In this document: positions 7,056 through 15,648 of the stretch, one piece after another
Layout of the letters: every line of letters starts with the position of its first letter
How positions within the stretch are numbered: the first letter of the stretch is position 1
Assembly (NCBI GenBank): GCA_026706815.1
Contig: JAPOYA010000020.1
Coordinates: forward strand, 1-39,971
Source of the DNA: Acidimicrobiaceae bacterium
GTDB lineage: Bacteria > Actinomycetota > Acidimicrobiia > Acidimicrobiales > Aldehydirespiratoraceae
DNA: 39,971 nucleotides
Direction: 5' to 3'
Translations under genes and position numbers: made by a program
Notes under the pieces: model-generated
The model's input: only the letters and a program-made list of their open reading frames with translations
Databases searched by the model: none
Told to the model about the DNA's origin: nothing

Positions 7056-9149
7056 CTACAACGCGGTCAGTTCTCGGCGAAAGGGGGTGGCGTCTGAGTC
7101 GTCAGTGGGAGCTTCGATCTCCTCGGCATAGCGGCGACCCTCCCAAACCGCCGCCGCGATCGTTCCCGGAGCCAGCGCGTCGCCGATTGCGGTCACGCTT
7201 TTGAGCCCCGCACCGTCCCACTCCTCCCGTCGCGCCAACAGTTCCCGGGCGAGCGAGTCTTCGGGCAGGCGCGAGGTCACCAGCACGAGCGCGTCGGCTT
7301 TGATCTCGCCTTCTTTCCCGGTGTAGGTGCAGGCAGTGCGAAGCCCTCCCTCCGAAGAGCCGACGACGGTGGTAGAGCAGCGGAGTTCCACCTCCATGTC
7401 CAGCAAGCGAGCCGCAATACGGTGCTGTTCCATGGTGTTGACGGTCCACGACGACACCATCACCGCCGGCGTCACCAGCACCACTTCGCAGCCCTCGTTG
7501 CGCAGCAGTTCAGCCAGCACCCCACCCATGTAGTAGTGGTCGTCATCGAAAATAGCCACACGTGTGCCCGCGCTGTGGGGGAGTCCGCCGGGGCGCTCGC
7601 CGGCCATCAGGTCGTCGGGGGTGAACACCGGCAGGCCTGAGATCGGCAACGGCCCGGTGTGCCAGCGGCCCACCCCATCGCTGCGCCACAACGAGCCTGT
7701 AGCCACTGCTACACGGTCGAAGCCGTACTCCGACGCCGACGACAGCACCTCGTCAGCGGTCATCGCACTTTCGAGGTAGCAGTCCACCTGATCCAGGCGA
7801 TCCAGCTGAGACCGGCGGTAGTCGAGCACCCGAATCCACGCCGACAACCCCGGCAGGCGCGCTTCTCGGGCTACTCGCCCTCCCAGTTGGCGGGACTGCT
7901 CGACCAGCACGGTCGAATAGCCGCGCTTGCCGAGCGACATCGCTGCTTCCAGGCCGGCCGGTCCGGCCCCCACCACCAGCACCGACTCGTCGGCATGGCG
8001 ACGCCGGTATATCTCGGGATGCCATCCGCGGCGCCACTCCTCGCCCATCGAAGGATTCTGGGTGCAGCGAATCGGCGACATCGTGAAGTCTCCCGACACG
8101 CAGATGTTGCAGCCGATGCACTCTCGAATCTCCTCGGCCCGACCCTCGGCGATCTTCACAGGCAGGTAGGGATCAGCGATGGAGGGGCGGGCCGCGCCGA
8201 TGAAGTCGATCACCCCTTGGCGCACCATCCGCGCCATGGTGTCGGGGGAAGTGAACCGGCCCACGCCCACGACCGGCTTGGACGTGAGCGCTTTGAGTCC
8301 GGTCACATACTTCTCTTGTCCGCCTTCCGGCCCGAAACGGGAAGTCACGCTGTCGTCCTCCCAACTCCCCATCACGAAGTCCCACAGATCGGGGATCTCG
8401 CCGAGTTCACCGAGTACAGCCTCGATGTCTTCCCGACTGATGCCGGAGTCGCCGAGCAGTTCGTCCACGGTGATCCGACAGCCCACCGCCGCGGCCCCGT
8501 CCACCTCTTCGACAGTGTCGATCAGCAGTTCGCGCAGCAGCCGCATCCGGTTCTCAACGCTCCCCCCGTAAGCATCGGTGCGATGGTTGTAACGAGGCGA
8601 CAGGAAGTGGTGTACCACCCCCAGGGCATGGCCGCCGTACACATAGACGAGGTCGAAACCGGCTTGAAGCGACCGCCGCACGGCTTGGCGGTGCCAGCGC
8701 CGCAAGTTGGCGATGTCGCGCAGCGTCATAGCTCGGGCCTGAACCGGATCGTCGACGAAACCGGCGACCGGCAGGTGAGTCGGCCCCATCGGCGCGACGC
8801 GTGACGAAAGGTTGGGGCCGTTCAAGCCGTTGTAAGCGAGCTCGATCCCGGCTAGCGACCCGTGGTCGTGGATGCGCTCAGTCATGACCTCCAACGCGGG
8901 GATGTCGGCGTCATCCCAGAGGCGAACCTCGATAAACGGAGTGATCTCGGAGGAATAGTGGATTTCCGCCTGCTCGGTGCACACCACCGCCCACCCGCCT
9001 TGCGCCTTCACGGCCCGCATGTCCGCATGGGCGCGCACATCGCGGTATCCCATCCCGTTGCAGTGCGGCACCTGGAAGAACCGGTTGCGGGCAACCAGAG
9101 GACCGAAGGGCACCTCCTCCAACAACACCTGGTATGGATTGTCATTCAT
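7056..9149 (-). CDS. Histamine/trimethylamine dehydrogenase-like flavoprotein
   Basis: A 697-residue protein alignable end to end with trimethylamine dehydrogenase: an old-yellow-enzyme TIM barrel (1-340), a 4Fe-4S motif C344-x2-C347-x2-C350-x11-C362, then an FAD/ADP-binding half beginning VLVVGAGPAGLEAA at about 390. C30 in QVPHCNG matches the cysteine that carries 6-S-cysteinyl FMN, and the catalytic triad is kept as Y171, H174 and D266. Of the aromatic bowl that holds trimethylamine, W263 is kept, but the Tyr60 position is Gln60 and the Trp355 position is Asp354. Asp at that place is, as I recall, also found in histamine dehydrogenase. It should oxidise an amine to an aldehyde and pass electrons to ETF. 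Last gene of the operon; it overlaps the HutI-like gene by 8 nt. Confidence 0.85.
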   Translation of the reverse strand: MNDNPYQVLLEEVPFGPLVARNRFFQVPHCNGMGYRDVRAHADMRAVKAQGGWAVVCTEQAEIHYSSEITPFIEVRLWDDADIPALEVMTERIHDHGSLAGIELAYNGLNGPNLSSRVAPMGPTHLPVAGFVDDPVQARAMTLRDIANLRRWHRQAVRRSLQAGFDLVYVYGGHALGVVHHFLSPRYNHRTDAYGGSVENRMRLLRELLIDTVEEVDGAAAVGCRITVDELLGDSGISREDIEAVLGELGEIPDLWDFVMGSWEDDSVTSRFGPEGGQEKYVTGLKALTSKPVVGVGRFTSPDTMARMVRQGVIDFIGAARPSIADPYLPVKIAEGRAEEIRECIGCNICVSGDFTMSPIRCTQNPSMGEEWRRGWHPEIYRRRHADESVLVVGAGPAGLEAAMSLGKRGYSTVLVEQSRQLGGRVAREARLPGLSAWIRVLDYRRSQLDRLDQVDCYLESAMTADEVLSSASEYGFDRVAVATGSLWRSDGVGRWHTGPLPISGLPVFTPDDLMAGERPGGLPHSAGTRVAIFDDDHYYMGGVLAELLRNEGCEVVLVTPAVMVSSWTVNTMEQHRIAARLLDMEVELRCSTTVVGSSEGGLRTACTYTGKEGEIKADALVLVTSRLPEDSLARELLARREEWDGAGLKSVTAIGDALAPGTIAAAVWEGRRYAEEIEAPTDDSDATPFRRELTAL

Positions 9150-10440
9150 TGCCGGATTCCTTTCCCGTCAGAGCTCTGTCGCCTCTGCCGTAGGCGACAG
9201 CTCCCTCAATCACCACATTGTCGAGCAGCGGGGCGCCCGGCGCCAAGAAGATCTCATTGGCGTGAGGGCAGTTGAGCACGATCAGGTCCCCCCGCTTGCC
9301 GACGTCGAGGGAGCCGCACAGGGATCCGAGGCCGACGCTGTAGGCCGCGTTCAGCGTGGCGCCCACCACGACTTCAGCCGGAGTGAGCCGGAACCACGGG
9401 GCCGCCATGGCCATCGTCGCCAACAAGGAAGTGGCGTGGATCGAGGAGCAATAATCGGTGGAGACGGCCAGCGGAACCTCGCAATCGATGAAGGCCCGGG
9501 CATTGGCCCTGCGGTCGGTCATGTAGATCAACTCGGCGATCGGCAAGACGACGGCTGTCGTGTCGGACCGGCCCACATCGCGGATCTCGTCTTCGGGGGT
9601 GTAAGTGAGGTGCTCCGCGCTGACCGCCGCAGAGCTGGAGGCGGTCTCCCAGCCCCGGGAAGATTTCCAAGCGTCGGCATGGACCCGCGGGGCCAGCCCG
9701 AACGCCCGGCCGGCGTCGATCATTCGACGGGCCTGAGCAGGCGTGAAGTGTCCGTCTTCGACCGTCACGTCGTGAAACTGCGCGATCCCCTGCTCGGCCA
9801 CGGCGGGCAGCATCTCGTCGGCGACCAGGCTGGTGTACGCATCCGACGGGTTCTCGCTGTTGCCTATGTCGCGGGGCACCACGTGGGCACCGAGGAACGT
9901 CACCACGAGCTGCAGCAGGGTGCGAGACCGCGACTCCTCGAGCAGGCGCAATTGCCGCAACTCCTCGGCTACCGTCAGTCCGTAGCCTGACTTGACCTCC
10001 AGCGTGGTCACCCCGCCCGCCAGCACACGCCGGTAGGCCACGTCGAGGCGGGCACTCAGGTCATCGTCGCCGGACTCGCGGCTGGCGACAACGCTGGCCC
10101 AGATTCCGCCTCCTCTAGCCGCTACATCGGCCAAACTCGCTCCGCCGAGGCGCTCCGCGTACTCGTCGTGGCGCTCACCTCCGAAAAGAGCGTGAGAATG
10201 GCACTCGACGAGCCCGGGCAGCACTGTCTTTCCCGCGGCCTCCAAGACGGGCACGGACGGATCACCCCATTGAGACATCACATCGTCGGTGTGGCCCACC
10301 GCGACGATGCGGCCGTCGCGGATGGCGACCGACCCGTCGGCTATGGGGTCCATCTCATTCTGCTCAGCCCCTCGACGCGGACTGCCGCGGTCGCGCACTG
10401 TGACAAGTTGCGCTGCTCCCACTACGTTGAGGTCGCCCAT
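9142..10440 (-). CDS. Imidazolonepropionase (HutI)-like amidohydrolase
   Basis: A 432-residue amidohydrolase whose closest family is HutI, which hydrolyses an imidazolone ring. Metal ligands are visible as H81 and H83 (ECHSHALFGG), H254 (RVHADAW) and D329 (VSTDY). R90, the KSGYGL motif with Y153, and H186 (FLGAHVVP) also match HutI. The HutI signature DLNPG after the last aspartate is replaced by DYCSS, and DAHTH by ECHSH, so the part that recognises the substrate side chain differs. It may act on a related imidazolone such as imidazolone acetate rather than the histidine-pathway intermediate. The start at 10440 shares one base with the upstream stop (TGATG). No hutU or hutH is present. Confidence 0.8.
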   Translation of the reverse strand: MGDLNVVGAAQLVTVRDRGSPRRGAEQNEMDPIADGSVAIRDGRIVAVGHTDDVMSQWGDPSVPVLEAAGKTVLPGLVECHSHALFGGERHDEYAERLGGASLADVAARGGGIWASVVASRESGDDDLSARLDVAYRRVLAGGVTTLEVKSGYGLTVAEELRQLRLLEESRSRTLLQLVVTFLGAHVVPRDIGNSENPSDAYTSLVADEMLPAVAEQGIAQFHDVTVEDGHFTPAQARRMIDAGRAFGLAPRVHADAWKSSRGWETASSSAAVSAEHLTYTPEDEIRDVGRSDTTAVVLPIAELIYMTDRRANARAFIDCEVPLAVSTDYCSSIHATSLLATMAMAAPWFRLTPAEVVVGATLNAAYSVGLGSLCGSLDVGKRGDLIVLNCPHANEIFLAPGAPLLDNVVIEGAVAYGRGDRALTGKESGNE

Positions 10441-10910
10441 CAGCGCCCCTCCGGCGGCATCACTGCTGTGACGTCGATCTCCATGAGCCATTCAGGACTG
10501 GCCAGTGCGGACACCACCAACCCGGTGGACACAGGATGCACACCTTTGAGCCAGCGGCCGATGACCCGGTAGACGGGCTCGCGGTGCCGCGGATCGGTGA
10601 TGTACACCACAATCTTGACGATGTGGCCGAGTTCGCTGCCTGCCTCGTCGAGCAGTTGGGCCACATTGGCCATGGCCTGTTCGGCTTGGGCCGCCGGATC
10701 GCCGAGCCCCACCAGGTTGCCGTCGAAATCGGTGCCCACCTGGCCTCTCAGATAGACCGTGCCGTTGGCCACGACGGCTTGGCACAGGTCGTTGTCGAGG
10801 CTCTGATCGGCGTAGGTGTCCCCAGTGTTGAACTTCCGCAGACGGCGATGCGGACTCGCCGATCCTCGCTCTGAGGGCTCCGCGCCCGTCGAACTGCTCT
10901 GCTCAGGCAC
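10440..10910 (-). CDS. Rid (YjgF/YER057c/UK114) family protein
   Basis: A 156-residue protein with a 25-residue N-terminal extension and a full Rid domain (VYLRGQVGTDFDGNLVG, then AEQAMANVAQLLDEAGSELG and KIVVYITDPRHREPVY). Rid proteins form trimers and often hydrolyse reactive enamines or imines. The arginine essential for that activity in RidA, in the P-A-R-S segment, is replaced: here the segment reads HPVSTGL with S128 at that place. It may therefore be one of the non-deaminase subfamilies tied to particular catabolic operons. The GTG start at 10910 overlaps the preceding gene by 8 nt. It probably handles an unstable intermediate of the operon's pathway. Confidence 0.82.
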   Translation of the reverse strand: MPEQSSSTGAEPSERGSASPHRRLRKFNTGDTYADQSLDNDLCQAVVANGTVYLRGQVGTDFDGNLVGLGDPAAQAEQAMANVAQLLDEAGSELGHIVKIVVYITDPRHREPVYRVIGRWLKGVHPVSTGLVVSALASPEWLMEIDVTAVMPPEGR

Positions 10911-12165
10911 CGGCGTGGGCCTGACCGAGTTGGGCGGTGGTGCCCTCGAAGGGCGTCGAGCCGCCCCGTCCGCCTTTGGCGGAGAATCCCCGGCCGAGCG
11001 CGATCTCCGCTAGCCGCTCCACGTAGAGGTCGTCGCGGAAGTGCAGTGTGAACGTGCGCGCGTCGCGCATCATCTGCCCCAGCGGGTAGCGCTCGTGGCA
11101 GGCCCGGGCCCCCAGCAGGTCGAAACCCTCGTAGGGAATCGACAGCACGGCGTCTTTTGCCAGATGCATGGTCCGCACTGCGTCGGCTTCGACGCTGTCG
11201 GGGTCTTCGCCCCGGTCCAGGCGGGCTGCTGTGGAGCGCAGGCACGCACGAGCAGCGAAGAGTTTGGCGTCCATGCGCCCCAGCCGCACGCGGAGCACTT
11301 CGGAGTTCTTGAGGTCGTCGCGGTCTTTGATGTACCCGGCGATGAAGTCGAAGGCGGCGTGGGCCGATCCGATGTGGTTGGCGGCGTACGCGCACGAGAA
11401 GGTGCGGGGGTCGCTGGTGATCCACCCGCCCGGATCGCCGACGATATGGTCGTCGGGGATGAACACGTCGGTGAACTTCACCCCGCAGGAGATCGTCGAG
11501 CGCATGCCCAGCATCTGCCAGTCATCGAGCAGTTCCACCCCCTCAGAACTCTTGTCCACCACCGCGAACACCATCCGCTTCGCATAGGGCTCGTCGCCTT
11601 CCACCGCGGCCCACACGACCAGATACGAAGCTATGGCGGAGACCGAGGCGAAGCCTTTCCTAGCCGAGAGCGTGTATCCGCCGTCCACTTTGGTCAACTC
11701 CGACTCCAGTCGCTCCGCCCCGTTCTCGTACAGGTGGGCTTCGGACCCGAGCGAGGCGCAGAACGCCCCGTCGACTATTCGGGTCATGAAGTAGTCGCGT
11801 TGTGCGGAAGTGCCGTGCCAGGCGAGGATCCCCGTGGCATGGTTGTGCACCTGCAGCAACTGGGCCGTGTTGGTGTCCCAGTATGCGATCCGCTCCAATA
11901 TCTCGTACCAGCCGCTGTAGTTGCCCGGTTGCCAGAATCCCCACCCGCCGTACTCCACCGGGACGCAGAGCTTGTGCAGTCCGGCCTCCTTCGATTCTGC
12001 GAAGTTCTCATACGGGAAAGCCGGTTTCTCGTCAAGGGATTGCATCCTGGCTCGAAAACGGGGTCCGAGTTCGTCCACCCGGGAAAGCAGCTCAGCGGTG
12101 GTCGACGTGCGGTGGGGCTGAGCCGGCAGCGGCGGCGTCCCGGTCATGGCGGGTGATGTGGTCAT
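10903..12165 (-). CDS. Acyl-CoA dehydrogenase-fold flavoprotein, possible monooxygenase
   Basis: A 420-residue protein with the three-domain acyl-CoA dehydrogenase fold: an N-terminal helical part ending EAGLHKLCVPVEYGGWGFW, a beta domain with KGFASVSAIASYLVVWAAVE and WQMLGMRSTISCGVKFTDVF, and a C-terminal helical domain. The flavin motif LTEP-GSD is replaced by SLGSEAHLYENGAE, as in the DszC/HpaB-like flavin monooxygenases that use this fold. An FEGTT near the C-terminus resembles the catalytic-Glu motif of true dehydrogenases, so dehydrogenase activity is not excluded. The ATG at 12165 is preceded by AAGGAGA. Co-transcription with a HutI-like hydrolase suggests it may oxygenate an imidazole ring; that is inference. 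Confidence 0.7.
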   Translation of the reverse strand: MTTSPAMTGTPPLPAQPHRTSTTAELLSRVDELGPRFRARMQSLDEKPAFPYENFAESKEAGLHKLCVPVEYGGWGFWQPGNYSGWYEILERIAYWDTNTAQLLQVHNHATGILAWHGTSAQRDYFMTRIVDGAFCASLGSEAHLYENGAERLESELTKVDGGYTLSARKGFASVSAIASYLVVWAAVEGDEPYAKRMVFAVVDKSSEGVELLDDWQMLGMRSTISCGVKFTDVFIPDDHIVGDPGGWITSDPRTFSCAYAANHIGSAHAAFDFIAGYIKDRDDLKNSEVLRVRLGRMDAKLFAARACLRSTAARLDRGEDPDSVEADAVRTMHLAKDAVLSIPYEGFDLLGARACHERYPLGQMMRDARTFTLHFRDDLYVERLAEIALGRGFSAKGGRGGSTPFEGTTAQLGQAHAGA

Positions 12166-12218
12166 TGTCAGTTCTCCTTTGAGGTTCGGGGTGGCAGTGG
12201 CGGCATCGCGAACGGGTG

Positions 12219-13439
12219 TCACTCCACGATGCAGAAGGCTTTGATCGCTTTGGGCAGGACCTCCGCACAGCGTTGGAGCTGCGCGGGGTCGATGTGCTCG
12301 TCGGGTCGGTGGGCGTTCGCGATGTCGCCGGGGCCGATGATCACGGTCGGCGCGTCGAGGCATCGGGCGTAGAGGCCCGCCTCGCAGCCGAAATCGACCT
12401 CGGTGAGAGGGGCCGCGCCGATCGCCGAAGCCAGTCGCGCAACGGCAGGCTGTGCCGGATCCGTGCGCAGAGCGGGGTAATCGACCAGCTTGAGCATTTG
12501 AGCTGAACCGCCGACCGCAAGCAGTTGCGTGTTGATCCACTCGATCTCAGCTCTCACCGGGGCGAGCAGCCGCTCAGGAGACTCGAAGGCGTCGAACCGG
12601 ACCTCGAAAGTCAACTCGCAGAGCTCCGCCAACACGTTGAGTCCGGCTCCGCCCTTGATGGTGCCGATATTGGCGGAGACGAACGGCTCGCCTTCGAGGT
12701 CGGGGCCGTCTTCGAGGTCGGGGCCGTCGGCGGCGTTGTGTTCAGACTCGGGGGCGACAGCAGGCCCGGGCCCGCGGCGATTGAGGGCACTGATGACAGC
12801 ACACAATTCGGCTGCCTTGGAGATGGCGCTGAACTCTCGCCCGGCCAGACTGGAGTGGCCGGCACGGGCCCGAAGCGTTGCGCTGTACGCGACTTTGCCG
12901 GTGTGGGCGACGGCCAGCCGCATCGAGGTGGGCTCGCCCACAAGCACGACGTCGGGGCGACAGTCCGGCTGCGCTGCGAGATCGTCGAGCAGGTCCGGAA
13001 CTCCGATGCAGCCGATCTCCTCGTCATAGCTCAGCGCCAGATGCACTGGCGCAGACAGGCGGCTGTGGTCGGTGGAGACGGCCACCGCCAGCGCAACGGC
13101 TATGAAGCCCTTCATGTCGGCTGTGCCTCGGCCCCAGAGCATCCCGTCGGCTTCGGTGAGCTGAAACGGGTTCGTCGACCAACCCGATCCGGCCGGCACC
13201 ACGTCCGTGTGCCCCGACAGCAGCAGTCCCCCCGCTGCGGCGGGCCCGAAGCGCAGATGGAGATTGGCCCTCCCTGCGGGTCCCGCCACAACCTGCACTT
13301 CAGCACCTGCTTGGGCAGCTCGTTCAGCGCAGAAGTCGACTAGCTCCCGGTTGGGCGCGCCGCTCTCGGTTTCGAAAGACACGAGTTGGGCGAGGAGATC
13401 TTCGACCTTCTCGCCCAACTCGCTCCCCAGGAGGCCCAT
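12219..13439 (-). CDS. M20 family peptidase/deacylase (ArgE/DapE type)
   Basis: A 406-residue di-zinc hydrolase of the acetylornithine deacetylase group. The metal and catalytic motifs are present in order: LLLSGHTDVVP, WGRGTADMKG, SYDEEIGCIG, VLVGEPTSM and, at the C-terminus, GDIANAHRPDEHID. The dimerisation domain lies between about 180 and 300. It contains a short acidic insert in which an 18-bp unit is repeated twice in tandem (12692-12727), giving DGPDLEDGPDLE. It would remove an N-acyl or N-formyl type group from an amino compound. It sits between the binding protein and the oxidase genes, so the substrate is likely linked to the imported compound rather than arginine synthesis. Confidence 0.85.
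   Translation of the reverse strand: MGLLGSELGEKVEDLLAQLVSFETESGAPNRELVDFCAERAAQAGAEVQVVAGPAGRANLHLRFGPAAAGGLLLSGHTDVVPAGSGWSTNPFQLTEADGMLWGRGTADMKGFIAVALAVAVSTDHSRLSAPVHLALSYDEEIGCIGVPDLLDDLAAQPDCRPDVVLVGEPTSMRLAVAHTGKVAYSATLRARAGHSSLAGREFSAISKAAELCAVISALNRRGPGPAVAPESEHNAADGPDLEDGPDLEGEPFVSANIGTIKGGAGLNVLAELCELTFEVRFDAFESPERLLAPVRAEIEWINTQLLAVGGSAQMLKLVDYPALRTDPAQPAVARLASAIGAAPLTEVDFGCEAGLYARCLDAPTVIIGPGDIANAHRPDEHIDPAQLQRCAEVLPKAIKAFCIVE
12692..12727. repeat. Two tandem 18-bp units within the M20 gene
   Basis: The unit CTTCGAGGTCGGGGCCGT occurs twice without a gap. It keeps the frame and adds six residues to an acidic surface insert of the hydrolase. It looks like a recent slippage duplication. 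Confidence 0.9.
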
Positions 13440-13483
13440 GCCCTGCTCCTACCGCGATCTCGCTTCGTCAGACAGGAGCTCGA

Positions 13484-14710
13484 TCAACCGGCCGCGATCA
13501 CCTCGGACCAGGTCTCGGCGAAGATGGAATGCTCTTCGCTGCGCACCTGCCACACCAGCCGCTCGCGGATGTCGTCGGTCAATTCCAGCCCGGCGCCGGC
13601 GATGACCTCGTAGTAGCCGTCGGAGAGCAGCGGGGGCACCGTCAAGTTCGGGGTGTAGCCGATGGTGAACTCGGTGATCAGCGCTCCGATGTCCGGCTCG
13701 AGCATGTAGTTGATCAGCACATGCGCGGTATAGGGGTCGGGGGCATCGGCCGGGATCAGGAAGTTGTCCTGCCAGATGGTGCCTCCCTCCTCTGGGATGA
13801 TGTAGCGGATGTTCGGATTGTCGAGGTAGGCGATGCCCGCCGCGAAACCCCACGACTGGGCGACCAGCACCTCGCCTGAGGCCAGATTGCCTATGTAGTT
13901 GGCCGAGTCGAACCCGGTCACGCAGTCGCGGGACTCGAGCACCAGATCCAAGGCCTCGTCATGGGCGGCCTGCGACACCTCGTTCCAGTCGTAGCCCAGG
14001 TATACGAGCGCGGCCCCGAGCACCTCTCTTTGGTCTTCGAGCAGCGACGACGACCCGCAGTGCGAGTTCTCGTCGAAGATGGCGCTGTAGCTCGTCGGCG
14101 GCGTCGAGAAGGCGGTCTCGTCGAAGGCGAGCCCGGTCGTCGAATACTGGTACGGCAGCGAGTAGACGTTGCCCGGGTCGTAGTACGGGTCCATCTGGTT
14201 CGGGTCTATGTTGGCCGCGTTGGGGATCTCGCCCATGTCGAGTTCTTGCAACAGGCCTTGTGAGGACATGATCTCCACCGCGTAGTCGGTGACTATCACC
14301 AGGCTGTAGCCGGAGTTGCCGGCGTCCACCTTGGCGATGGCCTCCTCGTTGGCGACGTGGGTGTCCATGGTCACGCTCACCCCGCATTCCTCTTCGAACA
14401 TCTCCAGAACGGCCTCGTCGATGTAGTCGGCCCAGTTCAAGAAGTTGATCGAGTCTCCGAGCCGGTCCGGGTCGCCGCAGCGCTCCGACATGGGCGACTC
14501 GGCGTCCGGCATCTCGGCGTCCGCGTCCGGGGTCTCGGCGTCGGCCTCCGACGTCGGCGCCTCAGGCATCGAGTCGACCGTTGTCGTGGTCGCGTCAGCG
14601 GAGTCGTCGTCGTCATCGCCACAGGCCGCGACAATGATCGCGAAGGCGGTCAAGCCTGCCAGCAGTCGGAGCCAGACGGCTCTGTTCGCCTTGTTGGTTG
14701 ATGTTGTCAT
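13484..14710 (-). CDS. potD: PotD-type substrate-binding lipoprotein
   Basis: A 408-residue extracellular solute-binding protein for a polyamine-type ABC importer. The signal peptide ends in a lipobox (IIVAAC, C30), followed by an acidic, Thr/Asp/Glu-rich tether of about 60 residues. The mature domain starts INFLNWADYIDEAVLEMFEE, a clear PotD/PotF feature, and continues with YSLPYQYSTTGLAFDETAF and GVSVTMDTHVANEEAIAKVD. GGAGGG lies 6 nt before the ATG at 14710, and that ATG overlaps the permease stop as ATGA. The natural ligand is probably a cationic amine; the operon context suggests the compound degraded by the downstream enzymes. Confidence 0.9.
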   Translation of the reverse strand: MTTSTNKANRAVWLRLLAGLTAFAIIVAACGDDDDDSADATTTTVDSMPEAPTSEADAETPDADAEMPDAESPMSERCGDPDRLGDSINFLNWADYIDEAVLEMFEEECGVSVTMDTHVANEEAIAKVDAGNSGYSLVIVTDYAVEIMSSQGLLQELDMGEIPNAANIDPNQMDPYYDPGNVYSLPYQYSTTGLAFDETAFSTPPTSYSAIFDENSHCGSSSLLEDQREVLGAALVYLGYDWNEVSQAAHDEALDLVLESRDCVTGFDSANYIGNLASGEVLVAQSWGFAAGIAYLDNPNIRYIIPEEGGTIWQDNFLIPADAPDPYTAHVLINYMLEPDIGALITEFTIGYTPNLTVPPLLSDGYYEVIAGAGLELTDDIRERLVWQVRSEEHSIFAETWSEVIAAG

Positions 14711-15648
14711 GGTTGTCCCTCCAATTGGGTGTGGGTTGCTTGAGTAGCTCTGGCTTGAGCAGCTCTGTTCCGGGGCTGTCTGCTCAACGGTCTGATTCGT
14801 TGACTTCGCTGCCTGGAGACTGTCGACTGCACAACCAGTGCGCCGACGAGCAGCAGTGTCGACGCGCCGAATATCAGCGTGGAGATTGCGTTCACCTCGG
14901 GGCTGATAGTGCGTCGGAGCTGCCCGAAAACCTCGATGGGCAGTGTGGTGGCGCCCGGGCCGCTCACGAAGAAGGTGATCACGAAGTTGTCGAGTGAGAG
15001 CGTGAAGGCCAGCAGGGCCCCGCCGAGCACGCCCGGCATGATCGACGGCAGGGTGACCCTCCAGAAGGTGGTCCAAGCGTTGGCGCCCAAGTCTTGGGCC
15101 GCCTCCTCCAAAGAAGGGTCCAGGGTGCGCAAGCTCGAGCGCACCACCAGGGCCACAAAGGCGGTGCAGAAGGCGACATGGGCGATGATGATCGTCGGCC
15201 GGCCCATTCGCAGGGCGTCTTGCGCGCCTCGTCCCAGCAGGTCGTTGAGGCGCCCCAGCGTGAGCGAGAAGAAGGCCAGGAGTGCCACTCCGGTCACAAT
15301 CTCCGGAGCGATGACCGGCAGATACACCACTTGCTGGGCCGCGGTCCGGCCCCGGAACGTGCGCCGGTCGATGGCGAGCGACAGCATGGTGCCGAGCACG
15401 ACGGCCACCGCGGTGGCCACTACCGCAATCAGAAGCGAGTTCTGGGCGGCCGTTATCAGTCGGTCATTGTCGAACAGGGCCGAGTACCACTCAGTCGTGA
15501 AACCGCCCCAGCGGCCCCCGGTGCGGGCCTGGTTGAATGAGAACAGCACCAGCACCGCCACTGGCACATAGAAGAAGACGTACACCAGCACCGAGGCCGA
15601 CCCGATCGCCAGGTTCGCGAATCGTCTGCTCGGGCGCCTGCGGATCAC
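14707..15648 (-). CDS. potC: PotC-type ABC transporter permease
   Basis: A 313-residue inner-membrane permease with about six membrane helices. The EAA loop that contacts the ATPase is seen as EEAAQDLGANAWTTFWRVTL followed by PSIMPGVLGGALLAF. The start is the GTG at 15648 with AGGAGG 7 nt upstream; the frame upstream of it is open for a long way but is out-of-frame PotB coding sequence. It overlaps PotB by 4 nt (GTGA) and PotD by 4 nt (ATGA). The basic C-terminal tail (SRQRSQRIRPLSRQPRNRAA) is longer than usual. Confidence 0.9.
   Translation of the reverse strand: MIRRRPSRRFANLAIGSASVLVYVFFYVPVAVLVLFSFNQARTGGRWGGFTTEWYSALFDNDRLITAAQNSLLIAVVATAVAVVLGTMLSLAIDRRTFRGRTAAQQVVYLPVIAPEIVTGVALLAFFSLTLGRLNDLLGRGAQDALRMGRPTIIIAHVAFCTAFVALVVRSSLRTLDPSLEEAAQDLGANAWTTFWRVTLPSIMPGVLGGALLAFTLSLDNFVITFFVSGPGATTLPIEVFGQLRRTISPEVNAISTLIFGASTLLLVGALVVQSTVSRQRSQRIRPLSRQPRNRAAQARATQATHTQLEGQP

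Noticed and set aside
14711..15076. Upstream extension of the PotD frame
   Set aside because: It lies within the PotC coding sequence and has no signal peptide; the lipobox fits only the ATG at 14710.
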